In this document: positions 1 to 5,969 of the stretch, one piece after another | Layout of the letters: every line of letters starts with the position of its first letter | Position numbering within the stretch: position 1 is the first letter of the stretch | DNA from: JBBDIM01 sp040880405 | Lineage (GTDB): Bacteria; Planctomycetota; Planctomycetia; Pirellulales; Pirellulaceae | Length of the DNA stretch: 12,390 bases | Direction: 5' to 3' | Assembly: GCA_040880405.1 (NCBI GenBank) | Contig: JBBDIM010000187.1 | Location: 1 to 12,390 of the forward strand | The notes under the pieces: generated by a model | The model's input: the letters and a program-made list of their open reading frames with translations, nothing else | Told to the model about the DNA's origin: nothing | Databases searched by the model: none | Program-made: the position numbers and the translations under genes

Positions 1-80
1 TTTAACCACCGAATTTGATCAATACCGGCGGCGGCATGGTTGCCGCTGTTGTCACCACGGCAAGATAGAAGGGTCCATGG
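1..80. other. Left edge: leader of fliF, no assignable gene
   Basis: No reading frame here gives a recognisable protein end. I looked for the tail of fliE, which often precedes fliF, and did not find it. One frame is open from base 2 but its residues are Arg/Cys/His-rich and it stops inside fliF. A small inverted repeat lies at 29-48 (GCGGCA, loop TGGT, TGCCGC, extended by a G.T and a C-G pair). No T-tract follows it, so it is at best a leader hairpin. A purine stretch (AGAAGGG, about 67-73) sits at Shine-Dalgarno distance from the fliF ATG. Confidence 0.35.
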
Positions 81-1730
81 ATGGACTTTCTGAATAAATC
101 GCTCGAACAGGTAAAAGATCTGTTCCTGTCGATGACTCCCGGTTCCCGGATCATCGCCGGGCTGTTGGTCACGTTGATCGTGGCCAGCGTGGCGTTCTTG
201 TTCCAAGGCAACATGTTCACCGCGGACGTGCCGCTGCTGTCGGGTACTTCGATCGCGCCGGCCGACCAAAAGGCGATCCTCGCCGCCTTCGCCACCGAGG
301 GACTCGACCAGTACGAGGTGATCGGCAGCCAGATCTTCGTCCCCCGGAGCCGCCGGGTCGATTACATCGCGGCGCTGGTAAAAAACAACGCGATCCCGCC
401 CGACTTTCACCAAAGCCTGGAAAACGCGGTTGCCAATGCCAGCCCGTTTGAATCGGAGCAACATCGTGCGGATCGCAAAAAGGTGGCCAAGGAAAAAGAG
501 ATGGCCCTGATCTTGCGCCACATGCGGGGCCTGGAGTACGCCTCGGTTCAGTACGACATCGAGGACAAGGGTGGCTTCCCCCGGCGGAAAGAATATACCG
601 CGTCGGTTGTGGTGCGGCCCACCGGTTCCGAGGAGCTGGATGGCAAGCTGGTTAAAAGCATCCAGAACTACGTCTCGCATTCGATCGCTGGGCTCGATGT
701 CGAGAACGTTTCAGTCACCGACCTGAACAGCCGCCGCACCTATTCCGGCACCGACAACGCGCTCGCCGGGATGGACGATGATCCGTACGCGGCGCGGAAG
801 CGCTGGTTCGAAACCCACTGGACCGAAACGATCCAAGGGGCGTTGCGGTTCATCGATGGCGCGAACGTCACGGTCAATGTCGAGATCGATCCGGAGATGA
901 ACCGCTTGGAGAAGGGGATCAAGTACGATCCTCGGCCCACCACGTTGGCCGCCTCCAGCGACAAACAGTCGGAAAGCAAACGAACCCCCAACAACGCTGG
1001 GCAGGCCGGCATGGAGGCCCAAGGCCCCAATCGACAGGCGGCCGTCAGCACCAATACCACCGAGTCGACTTCCGAGAAAAACCGGGAAGAGACTTTGGCC
1101 GTGACCAACCAGGATTACACCCAAAGGCAGATGGCCTCGCTCATCCCGCGGAGGGTAAAAGTCTCCGTCAGCGTGCCGAGCGAGTTTTACGCCAGTGTCT
1201 GGGCCTCGCGGAACCCCGCGGCCACCGCGCCAGCCGATCCGGCCGAGTTGAAGAAGATTGAGGAAGAGACCAAAAAGACCATCGAAACGACCGTCGTCAC
1301 CTTACTCCCGGAGCAGGAACGGGGAGACGATCCCTACCCCCAGGTGTTTGTCTGGACCGCGCCGCAACTCCCTAGCAAAACGTACGCCCAGCCGGAACTG
1401 GCCGACACGGCCTTGGTCTGGCTCGGCTCGAACTGGCAGACCATCGCGATGTTCGCCCTGGGTGGCGTCGCCCTGTTGATGCTCCGCTCGATGATCAAAA
1501 GCGGAGCGGGCGAGTCCTCTGCCGACCCCACGATCAAGCTGGCCTCGCAAACCGACGACAGCGGCGAACCCGTCTCCTCCGACGATGAAGAGAGTGTCAT
1601 GCAGGGGCTCCTGAAAAAACGATTCACCCAAAGCGGTCCCAACCTAAAAACCGAACTAGCCGACATGGTGCGGGAAGACCCTGACACGGCGCTAAATATC
1701 CTGCAAAACTGGATCGGAAAAGCAGGGTGA
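81..1730 (+). CDS. fliF: Flagellar MS-ring protein FliF
   Basis: FliF forms the MS ring in the inner membrane. It is the first basal-body structure, houses the type III export gate, and carries FliG on its cytoplasmic face. The product is 549 aa, normal for the family. Visible parts in order: a short cytoplasmic N-terminus; membrane helix 1 at about 23-41; ring-building motifs of the YscJ/FliF type (about 45-220, including a SVVVRPTG strand and an IAGLDVENVSVTD segment); a long polar Gln/Asn/Ser/Thr-rich stretch (about 290-350); membrane helix 2 at about 455-472; and an acidic tail ending in the FliG-binding helix (LADMVREDPDTALNILQNW, near 526-545). The start at 81 has AGAAGGG about 7 nt upstream and leaves the first helix correctly placed. 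The nearby ATG at 77 is in another frame. Element A1 begins 13 nt after the stop, then fliG. Identification is firm. Confidence 0.96.
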   Translation: MDFLNKSLEQVKDLFLSMTPGSRIIAGLLVTLIVASVAFLFQGNMFTADVPLLSGTSIAPADQKAILAAFATEGLDQYEVIGSQIFVPRSRRVDYIAALVKNNAIPPDFHQSLENAVANASPFESEQHRADRKKVAKEKEMALILRHMRGLEYASVQYDIEDKGGFPRRKEYTASVVVRPTGSEELDGKLVKSIQNYVSHSIAGLDVENVSVTDLNSRRTYSGTDNALAGMDDDPYAARKRWFETHWTETIQGALRFIDGANVTVNVEIDPEMNRLEKGIKYDPRPTTLAASSDKQSESKRTPNNAGQAGMEAQGPNRQAAVSTNTTESTSEKNREETLAVTNQDYTQRQMASLIPRRVKVSVSVPSEFYASVWASRNPAATAPADPAELKKIEEETKKTIETTVVTLLPEQERGDDPYPQVFVWTAPQLPSKTYAQPELADTALVWLGSNWQTIAMFALGGVALLMLRSMIKSGAGESSADPTIKLASQTDDSGEPVSSDDEESVMQGLLKKRFTQSGPNLKTELADMVREDPDTALNILQNWIGKAG

Positions 1731-1743
1731 TGCGGCAATGAAA

Positions 1744-1833
1744 GTGTGAAAAAGGGGTCAGGACTCTTTTTCATCAGACGTGTTCGATTATGAAAACGGA
1801 TTGCGAAAAAGAGTCCTGACCCCTTTTTCACAC
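1744..1833. repeat. Paired palindromic element A1 (REPIN-like), fliF-fliG gap
   Basis: Two perfect 29-nt inverted arms (1744-1772 and 1805-1833) flank a 32-nt spacer. The arm begins GTGTGAAAAAGGGG and ends GGACTCTTTTTC. Each arm is also a quasi-palindrome: GAAAAAGGG can pair with CTCTTTTTC around a GTCAGGA loop. The first 13 nt of the spacer (ATCAGACGTGTTC) are identical to those of element A2. The right arm ends 20 nt before the fliG ATG. The A/T runs next to G/C blocks could give terminator-like or RNA-stabilising structure on either strand. I recall very similar sequences scattered through planctomycete genomes, which I cannot verify here. Confidence 0.93.
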
Positions 1834-1853
1834 GCCACCACGGAAACGACTTC

Positions 1854-3002
1854 ATGCCAACCGATGCCTTACAAAAAGCGGCGATCGTGATCTCCAGCCT
1901 CGATGAGGATGCGGCGGATCGTTTGCTGGAGGGGATGCCGGAAGAGTTGGCGTCGCAGATCCGGATGCTTTCCCTGGATGTCGACGACATCCCGGCCGAA
2001 GAGCGTCAGGCGGTGCTCGATGAATTCCTCCAAAACTCGGGCCGCAAGGTCGCCAAGCCGCCGGTGCTGGCTGACGAACTGGAGCTGTCCGATTCAATTC
2101 ACTTCGAACAGACATATCAATCCACGCCCCCGCCCAAACCGCCGGAGCCCCCCCCGTTCGCCTTCTTGAACACCGCCCCAAGTGAAATGCTGGGCCCGTT
2201 CTTCGAGCAGGAACACCCCCAGGTCACCGCGGTGGTCCTCTCCTATTTGGAACCGGCCCGAGCGGCCGAGATCCTGCGGCAACTCACCCCGACCCTCCAG
2301 GCCGATGTGATCGACCGGATCACCGAACTGGGCGAACCGGACCAGCGGATCGTGCTGGAGATTTCCCAGCGAATCCAACAACTGGTCTCGGAGAAAACTC
2401 AGACCTTTGCCCGACGAAGAATGGGACTGACCGCCGCTCAGGCGATTCTGCAAGCCTCCACCAGCGATCAAGCGGCCGAACTGCTGGGAGAGCTCAAGCG
2501 GCGTGGATCGTGGGTCACCAGCCAGTTGGAACAGATGCCAATCGCGAAGCCGGAACCGGTCGCGGCGGAAGTTCCGCCCCCCAAGCCTCAAGCGATGGAA
2601 CCAGAACCGGTCGAGACTCCCGAGGCACCACCTCAGGCGGAAGTCGCCCCGGAAGTGGTTCCCGTCGCGGTGCCCCCGCCAGCGGCACCGGTGGAAGTAG
2701 AACCCAAAGTTTCGTTCGAGGACCTCGCCTTGTTGGACGACCAAACGTTGGCCCACGTCCTGCGGCAGGCGGGACCCCGGGTGGTCCTGATCGCCTTGGC
2801 GGGCGCGTCGCCCAAGGTCATGAAACGGATCGCCCATGGGTTGGGCCGGCGCGAGCAAAAAGGTCTACAGCAAAAAATCCGTGACCTGCAACCGTTGTTG
2901 TTATCGGATATCGAACAGGCCCAGCGGATCATGCGGCGGATTGTAGAGGAAATAAAAACGCAACCGGTGGGCACGGGTGGACGATTGCAAGTGGCGGCAT
3001 GA
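1854..3002 (+). CDS. fliG: Flagellar motor switch protein FliG, divergent torque domain
   Basis: FliG sits between the MS ring and the C ring and receives torque from the stator. The product is 382 aa, longer than E. coli FliG (331). Parts: an N-terminal FliF-binding domain (about 1-65); a Pro-rich linker (about 88-102); a middle domain with the family EHPQ motif (120-123) and the RRMGLTAAQAIL segment matching the usual KMGG hinge region (about 188-200); a Pro/Glu/Val-rich insertion (about 229-285); and the C-terminal helical domain (about 286-370, SFEDLALLDD onward). Ungapped alignment of that last domain to E. coli FliG puts Ala316 at K264, Arg333 at R281, Gln340 at D288, Lys341 at D289 and Leu349 at R297. 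Four of the five torque-related charges are therefore lost or reversed. The insertion falls where the MFXF hinge normally lies. The start is 20 nt after element A1, with a weak GGAA upstream. Identification as FliG is firm; the motor consequence is inferred. Confidence 0.93.
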   Translation: MPTDALQKAAIVISSLDEDAADRLLEGMPEELASQIRMLSLDVDDIPAEERQAVLDEFLQNSGRKVAKPPVLADELELSDSIHFEQTYQSTPPPKPPEPPPFAFLNTAPSEMLGPFFEQEHPQVTAVVLSYLEPARAAEILRQLTPTLQADVIDRITELGEPDQRIVLEISQRIQQLVSEKTQTFARRRMGLTAAQAILQASTSDQAAELLGELKRRGSWVTSQLEQMPIAKPEPVAAEVPPPKPQAMEPEPVETPEAPPQAEVAPEVVPVAVPPPAAPVEVEPKVSFEDLALLDDQTLAHVLRQAGPRVVLIALAGASPKVMKRIAHGLGRREQKGLQQKIRDLQPLLLSDIEQAQRIMRRIVEEIKTQPVGTGGRLQVAA

Positions 3003-3008
3003 CGGGAA

Positions 3009-3097
3009 GTGTGAAAAAGGGGTCAGGACTCTTTTTCATCAGACGTGTTCCAATTGATTACGTACTGCGAAAAAGAGTCCTGACCCCTTTTTCACAC
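3009..3097. repeat. Paired palindromic element A2 (REPIN-like), fliG-fliH gap
   Basis: Second copy of the A subfamily: perfect 29-nt arms at 3009-3037 and 3069-3097, identical to those of A1, with a 31-nt spacer. The spacer shares its first 13 nt with A1 and then diverges, although both end in TGC just before the right arm. It begins 6 nt after the fliG stop. Retaining perfect complementarity while the spacer drifts suggests either recent spread or selection for the structure. Confidence 0.93.
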
Positions 3098-3116
3098 GCG
3101 AACCGAACCGAAAAAT

Positions 3117-3134
3117 CCCCTTTGGGGCTCAGGA
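3117..3134. repeat. CCCC-N3-GGGGCTCAGGA element, copy 1
   Basis: A short G/C palindrome (CCCC TTT GGGG) followed by CTCAGGA, lying 19 nt downstream of element A2 and just ahead of fliH. The same layout (CCCC AGC GGGG CTCAGGA) recurs at 5298-5315 downstream of element B1. Its AGGA end lies 12 nt upstream of the fliH ATG, so the repeat may supply a weak Shine-Dalgarno for that gene. Confidence 0.6.
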
Positions 3135-3146
3135 TTAGAAAAAGCT

Positions 3147-3806
3147 ATGTCGGTTATTAAAGCGGGACGACTTGAGGCGGAAGGGCATGCGGTTTCTTCC
3201 GTGACCTTTAACCTGGATGATGTCTCCCACCGAGCCCAGAACGAACTCAACCAGGTGAAGCTGAAGGCGGCCGAGATCGTCAAGCAGGCCCATGAGGAGG
3301 CGGAGGCGATCAAGCGGAACGCCGAAACCCAGGGCAAGCAGGCGGCGGAGGCCAAGGCGCGGCAGATGCTCAAGCTGGAGGTCGACCAACAGGTTTCGGT
3401 CCTGCTGCCGGCGATTGGGCAATTGGTCAGTGAATTAACGCTGGCCAAGCAAACGTGGCTGGCCAAGTGGGAATCGATTGGGGTCGAGGTCGCCACCGCA
3501 ATCGCCGAGAAGGTGATTCGTCGCGAGGTGAGTGTCCGCCCAGAGATTACCGCCGGCCTGCTCAAGGAAACCTTGCAACTGGCCGCCGGTTGCAACGAGA
3601 TCCGCGTGTACATGAACCCGCAAGATCTCGAAACGATGCAAAACGGAGACACCATGATGGCGGACGAAATCAAGAAGCTGGCCCCGGTGCAGATTGTGCC
3701 GGACCCCAACGTCTCTCGGGGTGGTTGTCTGCTGGAGTCAGAGTTCGGCCGGATCGACCAGCGGATCGAATCGCAACTCGCGCGGATCAACGAGGAGTTG
3801 AGCTAA
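3147..3806 (+). CDS. fliH: Flagellar export ATPase regulator FliH
   Basis: FliH binds FliI, regulates its ATPase activity and links it to the C ring and export gate. The product is 219 aa, usual for FliH. The N-terminal region is followed by a long Ala/Glu/Lys-rich coiled coil (about 30-78). A C-terminal globular domain of the FliH/V-ATPase subunit E type spans about 105-215, with VEVATAIAEKVIRREV, then EIRVYMNPQD (151-160), then the closing signature VPDPNVSRGGCLLES..GRIDQRIESQL (about 184-211), which is strongly typical. The start at 3147 is preceded by AGGA at 12 nt, the tail of a repeat element. The stop is 1 nt before the fliI start, so FliH and FliI are almost certainly translated together, as suits partners in one complex. 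Confidence 0.93.
   Translation: MSVIKAGRLEAEGHAVSSVTFNLDDVSHRAQNELNQVKLKAAEIVKQAHEEAEAIKRNAETQGKQAAEAKARQMLKLEVDQQVSVLLPAIGQLVSELTLAKQTWLAKWESIGVEVATAIAEKVIRREVSVRPEITAGLLKETLQLAAGCNEIRVYMNPQDLETMQNGDTMMADEIKKLAPVQIVPDPNVSRGGCLLESEFGRIDQRIESQLARINEELS
3792..3797 (+). promoter_or_regulatory. Ribosome binding site of fliI inside fliH
   Basis: GAGGAG lies 10 nt before the fliI ATG and within the last codons of fliH, supporting translational coupling of the pair. Confidence 0.7.
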
Positions 3807-3807
3807 C

Positions 3808-5154
3808 ATGCACGCGACCGGACTCCTTCGCCAAATTCAAGAGATCATGCCGACCGAACTGGTTGGTAGTGTCGTCGAAACCCAAGGCACGACCACCGCC
3901 GTGGCGGGCCTGCCTGCGCCGGTCGGGGCGATCGTCGAAATCCAGCGGCAGGCGGGTGGCGTGATTCCGGCCGAGGTGATCGGCTTTCGGGGCGCGTACA
4001 CGCTGATCTACCCGCTGAGTTCGATCCAAGGGGTCCGCCGCGGCAACCAGGTGCGGCTCAAGAAAACCTTTCGCACGGTGGGGGTTGGCCAGGAGTTGTT
4101 GGGCCGGGTAGTCGACGCCCATGGGCAAGCCTGCGATGGATTGCCCACCCCTTACCTCGATACCAAACTCCCGCTGGATCAACCTCCTCCCTCCGCGTTT
4201 GAACGACCCCGGATCGACAGCACCATCAGTACCGGCGTCCGCGCGATTGACGGGATGCTCACCTGCGGGCTGGGGCAACGCGTGGGGATCTTCGCCGGCT
4301 CCGGGGTCGGCAAAAGCGTGACCCTGGGGATGATGGCCAAATACACCTCGGCCGATATCAACGTGATCGCCCTGATCGGCGAACGAGGCCGCGAGGTGAA
4401 CGATTTTATTGAGCGGGACCTCGGGCCAGAAGGGATGGCGCGGAGTGTGGTGGTGGTCGCGACGAGCGATCAGCCTGCGATTCTCCGCACCCAAGCGGCC
4501 CTCACCGCCACCAGCATCGCCGAGCATTTCCGCGATCAGGGCAACAACGTGATGCTGCTGATGGACTCGGTCACCCGGTTCGCCATGGCCCAGCGCGAAA
4601 TTGGTTTAGCCGCGGGAGAACCGCCGACCACCAAAGGGTATCCACCTTCGATGTTCGCCCTGCTCCCAAAACTGGTCGAACGCGCCGGACGCAGCAGCAA
4701 GGGTAGCATCACCGCGTTTTATACCGTGTTGGTCGAAGGGGACGACACCAACGAACCGGTCAGCGACACAGTCCGTGGCCTGCTCGATGGGCACATCATC
4801 CTCTCCCGCAAACTGGCCGCCAAAGGACATTACCCGGCGATCGACGTGTTGGGCAGCATCAGCCGTCTGATGAACGACTTGGTGACTCCGGAAGCCCGAA
4901 CCGCCTCGCAAACCATCCGCGAGCTGATGGCGACCTACCTGGAAAACGAAGACCTGATCAACATCGGGGCGTACCGGCAAGGTTCCAACCCCAAGATCGA
5001 TCTGGCAATCCGGATGCGAGAAGAGATCAACCAATTTTTAACCCAGCAAGTCGAGGAGTCGTCGTCGGTGGAAGCGGCGGGCAAGCAATTGTTAGAGATC
5101 GCCGCCAAGGCCGCGACCCCGGTAATTACGCGACCGGCGGTAGCCCGGAAGTAG
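3808..5154 (+). CDS. fliI: Flagellum-specific export ATPase FliI
   Basis: FliI hydrolyses ATP to help unfold and release export substrates at the cytoplasmic face of the flagellar type III secretion system. It is related to the F1-ATPase beta subunit. The product is 448 aa, typical length. Visible: an N-terminal beta-barrel region (about 15-95); the P-loop AGSGVGKS at 163-170; the GERGREV segment with the presumed catalytic Glu192; Walker B VMLLMD at 248-253 followed by SVTRFAMAQREIGLAAGEPP; and the C-terminal helical region with the IGAYRQGSNPKID motif. All catalytic motifs are intact. The start is 1 nt after the fliH stop, with GAGGAG at 3792-3797 inside the end of fliH as ribosome binding site. 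Seventeen nt after the stop, a repeat-filled spacer separates it from fliJ. Confidence 0.97.
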   Translation: MHATGLLRQIQEIMPTELVGSVVETQGTTTAVAGLPAPVGAIVEIQRQAGGVIPAEVIGFRGAYTLIYPLSSIQGVRRGNQVRLKKTFRTVGVGQELLGRVVDAHGQACDGLPTPYLDTKLPLDQPPPSAFERPRIDSTISTGVRAIDGMLTCGLGQRVGIFAGSGVGKSVTLGMMAKYTSADINVIALIGERGREVNDFIERDLGPEGMARSVVVVATSDQPAILRTQAALTATSIAEHFRDQGNNVMLLMDSVTRFAMAQREIGLAAGEPPTTKGYPPSMFALLPKLVERAGRSSKGSITAFYTVLVEGDDTNEPVSDTVRGLLDGHIILSRKLAAKGHYPAIDVLGSISRLMNDLVTPEARTASQTIRELMATYLENEDLINIGAYRQGSNPKIDLAIRMREEINQFLTQQVEESSSVEAAGKQLLEIAAKAATPVITRPAVARK

Positions 5155-5170
5155 GCGAGTGTGAACGGGA

Positions 5171-5264
5171 GTGTGAAAAAGGGGTAAGGAGTCTTTTTTC
5201 CACACGAGCGGAGTAGTGAGGCGTTACAGGGTAGCCAAAAAGAGTCCTGACCCCTTTTTCACAC
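5171..5264. repeat. Paired palindromic element B1 (REPIN-like), fliI-fliJ gap
   Basis: A diverged copy of the same arm family. The left arm (5171-5200) differs from the A-type arm by two substitutions and one extra T. It is followed directly by CACAC, so the left half alone closes as GTGTG...CACAC. The right arm (5236-5264) matches the A-type arm except for its first base. The spacer is unlike that of A1/A2 but aligns with element B2 (GGCGT-ACA-GGGT-GCC). This defines a second subfamily. Confidence 0.85.
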
Positions 5265-5297
5265 GCGCCCAACCAACAAACGAAACCAACAAAACCG

Positions 5298-5315
5298 CCC
5301 CAGCGGGGCTCAGGA
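5298..5315. repeat. CCCC-N3-GGGGCTCAGGA element, copy 2
   Basis: CCCC AGC GGGG CTCAGGA, differing from the 3117-3134 copy only in the three central bases. It lies 33 nt downstream of element B1, after an A/C-rich stretch (CCAACAAACGAAACC...) that resembles the shorter AACCGAACCG stretch after element A2. The copies may be part of one larger composite repeat. Confidence 0.6.
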
Positions 5316-5320
5316 ATGGC

Positions 5321-5339
5321 CGGTTGCCGATGGCAACCG
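5321..5339. repeat. Short perfect inverted repeat in fliI-fliJ spacer
   Basis: CGGTTGCC / GGCAACCG arms (5321-5328, 5332-5339) with a 3-nt loop. There is no T-tract after it, so it is not a standard intrinsic terminator. It sits between copy 2 of the CTCAGGA element and element B2. Confidence 0.55.
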
Positions 5340-5361
5340 ACGAATTGTGTTTGACGGCGAT

Positions 5362-5380
5362 GTGTGAACAAAAGGGGATG
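5362..5380 (+). repeat. Degenerate single arm of the palindromic family
   Basis: GTGTGAACAAAAGGGGATG resembles the first 18 bases of the 29-nt arm with one inserted base and altered ends. It has no facing partner and lies 4 nt before the left arm of B2. It may be a decayed remnant, or chance similarity. Confidence 0.35.
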
Positions 5381-5384
5381 GGCC

Positions 5385-5475
5385 GTGAAAAAGGGGTCAG
5401 GACTCTTTTTTTCACACTTGAAAGGTAGGGTGGGCGTACAAGGGTTGCCAAAAAGACTCCTGACCCCTATTTCAC
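5385..5475. repeat. Paired palindromic element B2 (REPIN-like), fliI-fliJ gap
   Basis: The left arm (5385-5413) keeps the central GGGGTCAGGACTC and has a longer T-run followed by CACAC, so as in B1 the left half can close on itself. The right arm (5449-5475) carries GACTCC in place of GAGTCC and CCCCTATTTC in place of CCCCTTTTTC. The spacer aligns with that of B1. The arms are imperfect and look older than A1/A2. The element ends 32 nt before the fliJ start. Confidence 0.82.
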
Positions 5476-5507
5476 TCCCGGAACCAAAACGACCAACGGT
5501 AACCACC

Positions 5508-5969
5508 ATGGCCAAATTTCGCTTTCGCTTAGAGACGCTGCTGCGACTTCGGATCGCCGAGCGCGATCAGCGCCGCGCGGAACTGACGGAGGTGTTGGCC
5601 GCTGAGGATCGTTTGCGGGACCAACAGGCTGAGATTGGCGAAGAGATTCAAACCACCTACGAAATGGGCCGGGCCGACGTGCAACAGGGGCGGATCGATA
5701 TCGACCGGCTAACCGCCGCCCAGCGGCAGGTGGCCCATTTTACCCAGTTAATTGCGGAAAAACAGCAACTGATGGAGCAGCTTCAGCCGCATATCCGACA
5801 GCGCCGCGAGGCCCTGGTGGAGGCGGACCATGAGGTGCGGATTTTGGAAAAACTGAAGGAAAAGCAGACGGAGCGTCACCAGCAACAGTTGGACGTGGTG
5901 GATTCGAAGTTGATGGATGAGATCGCCCAGCAGCGGTTCGCGCGAAACGAGGTGACGACATGGCCATAG
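5508..5969 (+). CDS. fliJ: Flagellar export protein FliJ
   Basis: FliJ is the central stalk of the FliI ATPase complex, helping drive export and escorting chaperones. The product from 5508 is 153 aa, the family's usual size. It opens with the hallmark MAKFRFRLETLLRLR and is then almost wholly alpha-helical and charged, with long Glu/Gln/Arg heptad-like coiled-coil runs to the end. The frame stays open upstream to 5364, but that extension translates element B2 and has no FliJ-like content, so the ATG at 5508 is chosen. No clear Shine-Dalgarno precedes it. Its last 10 nt overlap the start of the next gene. Its position after fliI (with repeats between) and before a MotE-like gene and fliK is usual for export-apparatus clusters. 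Confidence 0.9.
   Translation: MAKFRFRLETLLRLRIAERDQRRAELTEVLAAEDRLRDQQAEIGEEIQTTYEMGRADVQQGRIDIDRLTAAQRQVAHFTQLIAEKQQLMEQLQPHIRQRREALVEADHEVRILEKLKEKQTERHQQQLDVVDSKLMDEIAQQRFARNEVTTWP

Noticed and set aside
2..97. Open frame at the left edge as the tail of fliE or another upstream gene
   Set aside because: Arg/Cys/His-rich translation with no FliE ending, and it runs into fliF in a different frame.
2094..2858. Antisense open frame of 254 codons over fliG
   Set aside because: Arises from high GC opposite a well-supported gene; Arg/Gly/Leu-rich with no family features.
5216..5428. Small + strand open frame between fliI and fliJ
   Set aside because: It consists of translated palindromic arms (KKSPDPFF-type peptides) and spacer; no coding signal.
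1744..5475. CRISPR array
   Set aside because: The repeats are inverted pairs over 1 kb apart between genes, with no regular direct-repeat/spacer pattern and no cas genes.
5364..5507. In-frame upstream extension of fliJ
   Set aside because: It would add 48 residues encoded by element B2; the FliJ signature begins exactly at the ATG at 5508.
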